From: an uncultured Gemmatimonadales bacterium
Lineage (GTDB): Bacteria > Gemmatimonadota > Gemmatimonadetes > Longimicrobiales > Gaopeijiaceae
Length of the DNA stretch: 13,591 nt
Assembly: GCA_937983085.1 (NCBI GenBank)
Contig: CALJKZ010000403.1
Coordinates: forward strand, 1-13,591
Direction: 5' to 3'
Below are positions 7,404 to 13,591 of the stretch, one piece after another. The translations under genes were made by a program, and so were the position numbers. Below the pieces are notes generated by a model. It had not been told where the DNA came from. It made no database searches and saw only the letters and a list, made by a program, of their open reading frames with translations. Every line of letters starts with the position of its first letter. The first letter of the stretch is position 1.

Positions 7404-8293
7404 CGTCGCGCACACGGGTTCCGGTCAGCGTCTGCATGGCGACGTACAACGGTGCCCTCTACCTGAGAGAGCAGCTGACGTCCATCGTCGAGGAGTTGGG
7501 CCCGGACGATGAAGTCATCGTCCTCGATGACGGATCTTCGGACGCCACATTGGACATCCTCGGCGAGTATCGGGATCCTCGGATCACGGTCCTCGAGAAT
7601 CCTTCGAGGCTCGGACCGGCACAAACCTTCAATCGTGCGATGAGCTTGGCGCGCCACGACGTTATCTTGCTCGCCGATCAAGACGATGTCTGGCTCCCCG
7701 GCCGGGTGACGGCTCTTGTCCAGGAGTTGGACGCGACCGGGGCGCTTTTGGTCTCCTCAAACTCGATCTTCGTGGATTCCGATCTCAATCCGACGAGCTT
7801 CCCCATGCCACCCCTCGAGGAGGCCAGCTCGTCGCACAATGTTCGCAACATCGTCCGGATTTTCGCCGGGCGAGCGTGCTACTACGGGTGCACGATGGCG
7901 GTGTCGGCCGAGTTGAGGAACATGGCCCTCCCTGTCCCGAGGTACGCCGAGTCGCACGATCTCTGGCTTGCCATGGCGGCGAACCTCTGCGGGAGGAACG
8001 CCCACCTCGAAGAGCCGACGATCAAGCGGCGAATCCACGGGACGAACGCCAGCGTCATCAATCGGCCCCTGTGGAGGAAACTTCTGGCGCGGCTCAAGTT
8101 CGGGACCGGCATGATGCACCTCATGCTTCGAATCAGTCGGTGGCGCTGGTTTGGCGGCGCCTCCGCCGCAGCTGGTCCCCGCGGGCGTCATCGGTCCGCT
8201 CACCACCCGTCGATCTCGACCAAGGGCGCGCCACCATCGGGTCTCGACGATCCGCACGCGCGCTCGTCCGATCCCGGAAGAGGAAACGAATGA
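7400..8293 (+). CDS. GT2-family glycosyltransferase
   Basis: This 297-residue protein is predicted to add a sugar to the growing lipid-linked unit. Its N-terminal GT-A domain has VSVCMATYNG (9-18), LDDGSSD (42-48), the metal-binding A92-DQDD-VW (93-96), and the conserved H186-D-L-W189 and RRIHGTNAS (210-218) motifs of this GT2 subgroup, in which family members often transfer rhamnose or similar sugars. The donor cannot be assigned. The conserved part stops near residue 250 (RISRWRWF). The last ~45 residues are rich in Gly, Pro, Ser, Arg and His, and look unlike a folded domain. They may be a disordered tail or the result of a frameshift. The GTG start overlaps the preceding stop by 4 nt, and the stop overlaps rmlB by 4 nt (ATGA). 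Confidence 0.83.
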   Translation: MTSRTRVPVSVCMATYNGALYLREQLTSIVEELGPDDEVIVLDDGSSDATLDILGEYRDPRITVLENPSRLGPAQTFNRAMSLARHDVILLADQDDVWLPGRVTALVQELDATGALLVSSNSIFVDSDLNPTSFPMPPLEEASSSHNVRNIVRIFAGRACYYGCTMAVSAELRNMALPVPRYAESHDLWLAMAANLCGRNAHLEEPTIKRRIHGTNASVINRPLWRKLLARLKFGTGMMHLMLRISRWRWFGGASAAAGPRGRHRSAHHPSISTKGAPPSGLDDPHARSSDPGRGNE

Positions 8294-9354
8294 ACATTCT
8301 TGTAACCGGTGGTGCTGGATTCATTGGCAGTGCTCTGGTCCGCATGCTTCTCGACGAGACCGAACACCACGTCGTTTGTGTGGATGCGCTGACCTACGCG
8401 GGAAATCTCGAGTCCATTCCGGGGGGCGGTGAGCATCCGAGGCTGTCGCTCGAGATCGCGGACATCTGCGATCGCGCCGAGATGGATCGAATCCTGACGT
8501 CGCATCGCCCGGGCCTGATCTTCCACCTGGCTGCGGAGAGCCACGTGGACCGGTCTATCGATGGGCCGGCCGTCTTCGTGCAGACGAACGTCGTCGGTAC
8601 CCAGGTCCTCCTCGAGGCCGCCACTACCCACTGGGCCTCGCTGGACGAGCCCGAAAAGCGCGACTTCCGTTTCCACCACGTCTCCACCGACGAGGTCTTC
8701 GGAGATCTCGATCCGTCGGCTCCGCCTTTCTCGGAGACGACACCGTACGCGCCTTCCTCTCCGTACGCGGCAACGAAGGCCGCCAGCGACCATCTGGTGT
8801 CGGCGTGGCACCGCACGTATGGGTTGCCCGTTCTCATCACCAACTGCTCGAACAACTACGGTCCCTACCAGTTTCCCGAGAAGCTGATCCCTCACATGAT
8901 CCTCAAGGCTCTCGGCGGCGAACCTCTTCCGGTCTACGGCGACGGAGCGCAGGTCCGTGATTGGATCCACGTCGAGGACCACGTGCGGGGCGTGTACCTG
9001 GCCGGCACGAAGGGCCGACTCGGCGAGGCCTACCTCTTCGGAGGTGATGCGGAGATGCGGAATCTGGAGGTCGTTCGGACGATCTGCTCGATCCTCGACG
9101 AGGTGGCGCCTCAACGTCGGTCGGCCCGAGTAGCGTCCTATTCGGAATTGATCGAGTTCGTACCCGACCGGCCGGGTCACGACCGGAGGTATGCCGTCGA
9201 TTCGTCCAAGGCCGTCGGGGAGCTGGGCTGGACGAGGAAGTACGACTTCGAAGCGGGTCTTCGGGCCACGGTGGAGTGGTATCTGTCGAATGAAGCCTGG
9301 TGGGGTCGCGTGCTCTCTGGCGAGTACCGCCTCCAGCGTCTGGGGCAAAGCTGA
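8290..9354 (+). CDS. rfbB: dTDP-glucose 4,6-dehydratase RmlB
   Basis: This enzyme converts dTDP-D-glucose to dTDP-4-keto-6-deoxy-D-glucose, the second step of dTDP-L-rhamnose synthesis, using bound NAD. The 354-residue short-chain dehydrogenase/reductase (extended) has the NAD-binding G7-G-A-G-F-I-G13 and the AAESHVDRS loop (81-89). The catalytic trio T133-D134-E135 is followed by Y159-A-A-T-K163, the YxxxK pair. NNYGPYQFPEKLIP is the family substrate loop. Length and motif spacing match RmlB closely. The ATG at 8290 is directly at the conserved MNILVTGG start. The gene overlaps the preceding gene by 4 nt and the following one by 1 nt. Catalytic residues look intact. Confidence 0.96.
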   Translation: MNILVTGGAGFIGSALVRMLLDETEHHVVCVDALTYAGNLESIPGGGEHPRLSLEIADICDRAEMDRILTSHRPGLIFHLAAESHVDRSIDGPAVFVQTNVVGTQVLLEAATTHWASLDEPEKRDFRFHHVSTDEVFGDLDPSAPPFSETTPYAPSSPYAATKAASDHLVSAWHRTYGLPVLITNCSNNYGPYQFPEKLIPHMILKALGGEPLPVYGDGAQVRDWIHVEDHVRGVYLAGTKGRLGEAYLFGGDAEMRNLEVVRTICSILDEVAPQRRSARVASYSELIEFVPDRPGHDRRYAVDSSKAVGELGWTRKYDFEAGLRATVEWYLSNEAWWGRVLSGEYRLQRLGQS

Positions 9355-10223
9355 TGAGGGGGATCGTTCTGGCTGGTGGTGCGGGCACGAGACTCCACCC
9401 GCTGACGCGCGGCGTCTCGAAGCAGCTGCTGCCCATCTACGACAAGCCGATGATCTACTATCCGATTTCCGTGCTGATGCTGGCCGGAATCCGGGAGATC
9501 TTGATCATCTCGACGCCGGAGGATCTACCGGCGTACAGGCGCCTGCTCGGCGACGGCGGTCGTTTTGGCGTTCGCTTCGCCTACGCCGAGCAGCCACGTC
9601 CCGAGGGCCTGGCGCAGGCCTTCCTCATTGGCGAAGAGTTCATCGGCTCCGAGGGGGTGGCCCTGGTGCTGGGTGACAATCTCTTCTATGGGCAACGCTT
9701 CACCGAGGTGCTGCGCCGAGCCGCCGGCCGCCCCTCTGGCGCTACGATCTTCGCTTATGCCGTGAAGGATCCGGAGAGGTTCGGCGTGGTCGAGCTCGAC
9801 GAGGAGGGCCAGCCTCTTTCGATTCAGGAGAAGCCCGACGCGCCCCGATCCAACCTCGCCGTGACCGGTCTCTACTTCTACGACAACGAGATCGTGTCCA
9901 TCGCCAAGGACTTGAAGCCCTCGCCCCGGGGGGAACTCGAGATCACGGACGTGAACCTGGCGTACCTCGACAGCCGCAGGCTGTTCGTCGAGACGCTGGG
10001 AAGGGGCTTCGCGTGGCTGGACACCGGGACCCACGAGTCTCTGGTCGACGCGGGTCAGTTCGTCCGATCGGTGGAACGGAACCAGAACGTGAAGATCGCA
10101 TGCCTGGAAGAGGTTGCCTTTCGCAGCGGGTGGATCGGAGTCGAGCAGATCGAGCGTCTCGGTCGTGAGTTGAAGGCCACGGAGTACGGCGAGTACCTCC
10201 TCAGACTGGCAGCGACCCGATGA
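9354..10223 (+). CDS. rfbA: Glucose-1-phosphate thymidylyltransferase RmlA
   Basis: This enzyme makes dTDP-glucose from dTTP and glucose-1-phosphate, the first step of the pathway. The 289-residue nucleotidyltransferase has the signature G8-G-A-G-T-R13-L-H-P-L-T18, then S22-K23-Q24-LLPIYDKPMIYYP. D108 in VLGDNLFYG is the metal-binding aspartate, and a later QEKPD motif is also present. Length is normal for the short RmlA type. The ATG overlaps the rmlB stop by one base (TGATG). An in-frame ATG at 9300 would add 18 residues inside rmlB with no homology and is rejected. The stop overlaps rmlC by 4 nt. Confidence 0.96.
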   Translation: MRGIVLAGGAGTRLHPLTRGVSKQLLPIYDKPMIYYPISVLMLAGIREILIISTPEDLPAYRRLLGDGGRFGVRFAYAEQPRPEGLAQAFLIGEEFIGSEGVALVLGDNLFYGQRFTEVLRRAAGRPSGATIFAYAVKDPERFGVVELDEEGQPLSIQEKPDAPRSNLAVTGLYFYDNEIVSIAKDLKPSPRGELEITDVNLAYLDSRRLFVETLGRGFAWLDTGTHESLVDAGQFVRSVERNQNVKIACLEEVAFRSGWIGVEQIERLGRELKATEYGEYLLRLAATR

Positions 10224-10786
10224 GGGTCACCGAAACGGACATCGCCGGGGTCCTGATGTTGGAGCCACGCGTATGGCAGGACAGCCGTGGCTTCTTTCAG
10301 GAAACGTGGAATGCGAACGAGTATCGCGCCGCCGGAGTGGAGATCGACTTCGTTCAGGACAATCATTCCCGCTCGGTACGGGGCGTGCTCCGCGGACTCC
10401 ATCTCCAGGCCCGGCACCCCCAGGGCAAGCTGGTGCGCGTGTCGCGCGGCAGGGTCTACGACGTCGTGGCGGACGTTCGAGCCGGATCGCCGACGTACGG
10501 TCGGTGGGTCGGCTATGAACTCAGCGATGAGAATCACCGGCAGTTGTGGATCCCGCCGGGCCTGGCGCACGGATTCTGTACCCTCAGCGACTACGCCGAC
10601 TTCCAGTACAAGTGCACCGACTACTACCATCCGGAGGATGCGGTCGGTATCCGATGGGATTGCCCCACGCTGGGTATCGACTGGCCCGTGGACGATCCAA
10701 TTCTATCCGATGCGGACACCCGCTGGCCCGGTCTGGAGGCGTTCGCGGGCGTAGGGACGGAGGCGAAGGGGTCGAACGGCTCTTGA
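10220..10786 (+). CDS. rfbC: dTDP-4-dehydrorhamnose 3,5-epimerase RmlC
   Basis: This enzyme epimerises C3 and C5 of dTDP-4-keto-6-deoxyglucose to give dTDP-4-keto-L-rhamnose. The 188-residue cupin-like protein has the family landmarks FFQETWN (25-31), the catalytic H61 in RGLHLQ, and PPGLAHGF (112-119). The KCTDYYHPEDAVGIRWDCP region near 131-149 includes the tyrosine pair of the active site. Length is normal. The ATG overlaps rmlA by 4 nt. The stop (10784-10786) overlaps the TTG start I assign to the next gene. No RmlD-type reductase follows directly, which is unusual for an rml cluster. Confidence 0.95.
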   Translation: MRVTETDIAGVLMLEPRVWQDSRGFFQETWNANEYRAAGVEIDFVQDNHSRSVRGVLRGLHLQARHPQGKLVRVSRGRVYDVVADVRAGSPTYGRWVGYELSDENHRQLWIPPGLAHGFCTLSDYADFQYKCTDYYHPEDAVGIRWDCPTLGIDWPVDDPILSDADTRWPGLEAFAGVGTEAKGSNGS

Positions 10787-11919
10787 AGCATTCGGCGTCC
10801 AACCGACACTGGTCGGTGAGGCTTCGGTTGCTCCTTCGATTCATTCGGATCTACGGCGTCGGAAAGACACTGTACAAGGTCCAGGGACGGATGCGTCCTC
10901 GAGTCGTCCTTCCCCGGCCCCGGCGGGCTCGTACGCGGGACATCGGTGTCATCGGCTGTGGCCAGTTCGCGTTTTCCACCATCGGATTCCACCTCGTTCG
11001 CAACCTCGGCAATCGGTTCGTCGACTGTTTCGATGTCTCGGAGGATGCCGCCTCGTCCTTCGCCGACTTCTATCGAATCGAGCGACCGGCGGGTGACGCC
11101 GGGGCCTTGATCGACAACCCCCAGGTCAGGGTCGTGTACGTGGCGTCCAATCACGCCTCCCACGCCCAGTACGCTGCTGACGCTCTCCGAGCCGGGAAGA
11201 CGGTGTACGTCGAGAAGCCCGTCGCGGTGGAGCTGAGCCAACTCGTTGCACTGCAGGAGGCGGCCGAGGAATCGGCCGCTCCGATCTTCGCGGGGTACAA
11301 CCGCCCGTTCTCGGCGGCGATTCGCGAGTTGCGTCCGTGGGTGGACCCGGACCGCCCCCTGTCGTTGTCGTGCGTGGTCCACGGACATCACCTCGATGCC
11401 GATCATTGGTACCGCGATCCTCGTGAAGGCACGCGGATCTGTGGCAACATGGGCCACTGGCTCGACCTGGCCGTCCATCTGCTGTCCTGGGGGATGGTGC
11501 CGAAGCGATGGAGGATCCACGTCGCGTGGTCCGACGACTCGGTCCGAGACGAGAACCTGACGGTGTCCCTCGTGAGCAGTCGGGGTGACCTTGTTTCGAT
11601 CACGATGACCTCGCGCACCGAGCCCTTCGAGGGGATCTATGAGAGCATCGACCTTCAGTGGGGCGACGTGATCGGGAGAATCGACGACTTCAGAGAGATG
11701 ACGCTACGACGCGGAAGCGAGCGCATGCATCGCCGATATCGACCGAAGGACGTCGGTCACGACACCGCGCTCATGCAGCCGTTCGGGGAGTCGTCGAGAG
11801 ACTGGTCGGAGGTCATCCTGTCCACGCACCTGATGCTCGCAATCAAAGACATGGTCGAGGGATCGGATCGCGTTCGAGACTTCGATTTCGGCGCATCCGG
11901 AGTTCCACTCGTCTCGTAG
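10783..11919 (+). CDS. Gfo/Idh/MocA-family oxidoreductase with basic N-terminal extension
   Basis: This predicted NAD(P)-dependent oxidoreductase is about 378 residues long and probably acts on a nucleotide sugar or glycan intermediate. The Rossmann motif G58-C-G-Q-F-A63 is preceded by ~50 residues with an unusually basic, hydrophobic make-up (RLRLLLRFIRIY...), containing no Asp or Glu before D53. The family lysine/proline motif E144-K145-P146, a YNRPFS motif at 172-177, and GNMGHWLDLAVH (221-232) follow. The YNRPFS type of motif resembles the Gfo/Idh half of the bi-domain enzyme next door. The start is uncertain: I take TTG at 10783, which overlaps the rmlC stop (TTGA) and has GAAGGGG about 11 bases upstream. 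A GTG at 10816 and an ATG at 10891 are in-frame alternatives. The substrate is unknown. Confidence 0.78.
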   Translation: MKHSASNRHWSVRLRLLLRFIRIYGVGKTLYKVQGRMRPRVVLPRPRRARTRDIGVIGCGQFAFSTIGFHLVRNLGNRFVDCFDVSEDAASSFADFYRIERPAGDAGALIDNPQVRVVYVASNHASHAQYAADALRAGKTVYVEKPVAVELSQLVALQEAAEESAAPIFAGYNRPFSAAIRELRPWVDPDRPLSLSCVVHGHHLDADHWYRDPREGTRICGNMGHWLDLAVHLLSWGMVPKRWRIHVAWSDDSVRDENLTVSLVSSRGDLVSITMTSRTEPFEGIYESIDLQWGDVIGRIDDFREMTLRRGSERMHRRYRPKDVGHDTALMQPFGESSRDWSEVILSTHLMLAIKDMVEGSDRVRDFDFGASGVPLVS

Positions 11920-11959
11920 GCGCCTTTCCGCACGTCACCCATCGGCCACACCCACTCGC

Positions 11960-13591
11960 ATGAAACAGCTCGTTCAAGATCTTTCTTCCGGGGAAACCCG
12001 GTTGATCACGGCCCCCGCTCCTTCGGGCCAGCCTGGCGCACTCGTCATCCGGACCCGGTCCTCCCTGATTTCAACGGGTACGGAACGCATGCTGGTGGAG
12101 TTCGGTCGGTCCGGTCTCATCGGAAAGGCTCGCCAGCAGCCCGAAAAGGTCCGCGAGGTTCTCCGCAAGGCCAGGAATGACGGCATCCTCGATACCATCG
12201 AGGCCGTGCGGTCCAAGCTCGATCAGCCTCTCCCTCTGGGGTACTGCAACGTCGGTGTGGTGGAGGAGGTGGGAGCTGGCGTTTCCTCGTTCTCCGTGGG
12301 CGATCGAGTGGTCTCTAATGGGCCGCACGCCGAGGTCGTGCGGGTGCCCCAGAACCTTTGTGCCAAAGTACCCGACTCGGTGACGGATGAAGCCGCGGCC
12401 TTCACTGTGGCCGGTGCCATCGCCATGCAAGGAGTGCGGCTGGTGGCACCCACCATCGGGGAGAACTTCGTGGTCATGGGGTTGGGACTCCTCGGGCTCC
12501 TGTCGGTGCAGATCCTGCGCGCCAACGGATGCCGTGTGCTCGGCGTCGATCCGGACCCGCGGAAAGTTGAGATCGCTCGGGCTCTTGGTGCCGAGGTCGT
12601 CGACGCCGAGGCCTTCGAAGCGGCCGAGTCCGTTGCCACGAGGTTTTCCCGGGGCAGGGGGGTGGATGGCGTGCTCATCACGGCCTCGACGGAGAGCAAT
12701 GAACCGGTCCGCCAGGCCGCTCGGATGTGCAGAAAGCGGGGCCGGATCGTGCTGGTGGGCGTCACGGGGCTGGACCTCGAACGCTCGGAGTTCTTTCAGA
12801 AGGAACTGACCTTTCAGGTATCCTGCTCGTACGGACCGGGCCGGTACGACCCGGAGTACGAAACCCACGGACACGACTACCCGGTCGGCTACGTGCGGTG
12901 GACGGAGCAGCGGAACTTCGAGGCCTTCCTGGACCTTCTGGCGGAAGGTAAGGTCGTCGTCGAGCCCCTGATCTCCCATCGCTTCGAACTCGACGACGCG
13001 CCTGAGGCGTACGATCTCCTCGCCACCGGGCGGGAGCCGTACCTCGGAATGCTCCTGAAGTACGACGCACAGGCGCCCGAAGTCGGATCCACCGTCGTCC
13101 GACGCCCGACCCACCAGCGGGGCGGAACGCGAACTCGTGGAAAGATGTCCGTCGGCTTCATCGGGGCAGGGAACTATGCGGGGCGCGTGCTCATTCCCGC
13201 GTTCGAGCAGGCCGGTGCGTCCCTACGAACCCTGATCAACAGCGGCGGCGTGGCCGGTTCCCGTTTGGCCGAGCGGTTCTCGTTCGAGACACACGCGACG
13301 GAACTGGACGCGGCTTTGGACGATCCCGCATTGGATGCAGTGGTCATTGCCACCCGCCATGACTCCCACGCGGATTTCGCCAGTCGTGCCCTTCGCGCCG
13401 GCAAGCATGTGTTCTGCGAGAAGCCTCTGGCGCTCTCTCTCGACGAACTCCAGGAGGTTCAGGACGCGTACGGATCGGCTGGCGGCCCCGACGGGTCACC
13501 GGTGCTCACCGTCGGCCTCAATCGCCGCTCTGCGCCCTTGATGGCCGCTCTCAAGGCGGCGCTGGACCGCGACGGTGCGCCCATGGCGATC
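11960..13591 (+). CDS. Bi-domain oxidoreductase: MDR (zinc-dehydrogenase-like) plus Gfo/Idh/MocA domain, C-terminus cut by window
   Basis: The frame is open from the ATG at 11960 to the last base, 544 codons, with the end outside the window. The first ~380 residues form a medium-chain dehydrogenase/reductase: S35-L-I-S-T-G-T-E42 near the start, GYCNVGVVEEVGAGV (94-108), FSVGDRV (111-117), and the Rossmann G174-L-G-L-L-G179. The GHE motif that usually supplies the catalytic-zinc histidine is replaced by GYCN. A linker of ~15 residues leads to a Gfo/Idh domain from about residue 396: G402-A-G-N-Y-A407 and E487-K-P489, then LNRRSAP. This two-domain layout is known as the bi-domain-containing oxidoreductase family of polysaccharide loci, whose reaction I do not know. 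There is no clear Shine-Dalgarno in the 40 bp upstream, and no overlap with the preceding gene. Confidence 0.85.
   Translation, partial: MKQLVQDLSSGETRLITAPAPSGQPGALVIRTRSSLISTGTERMLVEFGRSGLIGKARQQPEKVREVLRKARNDGILDTIEAVRSKLDQPLPLGYCNVGVVEEVGAGVSSFSVGDRVVSNGPHAEVVRVPQNLCAKVPDSVTDEAAAFTVAGAIAMQGVRLVAPTIGENFVVMGLGLLGLLSVQILRANGCRVLGVDPDPRKVEIARALGAEVVDAEAFEAAESVATRFSRGRGVDGVLITASTESNEPVRQAARMCRKRGRIVLVGVTGLDLERSEFFQKELTFQVSCSYGPGRYDPEYETHGHDYPVGYVRWTEQRNFEAFLDLLAEGKVVVEPLISHRFELDDAPEAYDLLATGREPYLGMLLKYDAQAPEVGSTVVRRPTHQRGGTRTRGKMSVGFIGAGNYAGRVLIPAFEQAGASLRTLINSGGVAGSRLAERFSFETHATELDAALDDPALDAVVIATRHDSHADFASRALRAGKHVFCEKPLALSLDELQEVQDAYGSAGGPDGSPVLTVGLNRRSAPLMAALKAALDRDGAPMAI

Noticed and set aside
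7876..8289. Upstream in-frame extension of rmlB
   Set aside because: The frame is open upstream, but the sequence there is Arg-rich with no homology and covers the second glycosyltransferase. The RmlB family starts at MNILVTGG.
8200..9348. Long open frame on the minus strand opposite rmlB
   Set aside because: rmlB is unmistakable on the plus strand. The antisense translation shows no domain and is typical shadow coding in GC-rich DNA.
12071..13114. Long minus-strand open frame opposite the bi-domain oxidoreductase
   Set aside because: The plus strand encodes recognisable MDR and Gfo/Idh domains throughout; the antisense frame has no family motifs.
1..13591. Mobile element, CRISPR array or RNA gene
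   Set aside because: No transposase or integrase motifs, no regularly spaced direct repeats, and no tRNA- or rRNA-like sequence were seen by reading. A repeat search and covariance-model scan were not possible here.

Overview
This window looks like part of a GC-rich bacterial chromosome (roughly 60-65% GC by eye, strongly G/C-ending codons) carrying a surface-polysaccharide (O-antigen or exopolysaccharide) locus beside the housekeeping gene secA. The phylum cannot be fixed from the sequence. A Gram-negative envelope is suggested by a lipoprotein signal, the Wzx/Wzy-type genes and the dTDP-rhamnose-type genes. The SecA sequence reminds me of Gemmatimonadota, but this is only an impression.

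Layout. 1-626 is the 3' end of secA (+). 738-1967 (+) is a predicted lipoprotein with a PHP/CehA-like metallohydrolase domain. It meets a minus-strand pair tail to tail, with the stop codons overlapping. That pair, transcribed right to left, is a Wzx-like flippase (4994-3672) followed by a two-domain methyltransferase/kinase-like protein (3688-1964) that resembles the WbdD class of O-antigen chain-end modifying enzymes. A gap of about 300 bp (4995-5301) separates it from a divergent plus-strand run that continues past the window end: Wzy-like polymerase (5302-6528), rhamnosyltransferase-like GT2 (6528-7403), second GT2 (7400-8293), rmlB (8290-9354), rmlA (9354-10223), rmlC (10220-10786), a Gfo/Idh/MocA oxidoreductase (10783-11919), and a bi-domain MDR + Gfo/Idh oxidoreductase (11960 to the end, truncated by the window).

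How the genes fit together. RmlA, RmlB and RmlC make dTDP-4-dehydro-L-rhamnose from glucose-1-phosphate. The final reductase RmlD is not in the window. The two GT2 enzymes would add sugars to the lipid-linked unit, one probably rhamnose. The flippase and polymerase-like membrane proteins would export and polymerise the unit. The methyltransferase/kinase-like protein may modify or cap a sugar. The two Gfo/Idh-type oxidoreductases suggest another modified sugar whose identity cannot be read from sequence. Six successive plus-strand junctions have overlapping stop/start codons (1 or 4 nt), so 5302-11919 is almost certainly one translationally coupled operon.

I found no tRNA, rRNA, CRISPR array, insertion sequence, phage gene or inverted repeat of note. 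Most of the window is a recognisable type of polysaccharide locus. The points most worth a second look are the methyltransferase/kinase-like fusion in a Wzx/Wzy-type setting, the bi-domain oxidoreductase whose MDR half seems to lack the usual zinc-site histidine, the exported PHP-domain protein, and the very basic N-terminal extension of the stand-alone Gfo/Idh enzyme.
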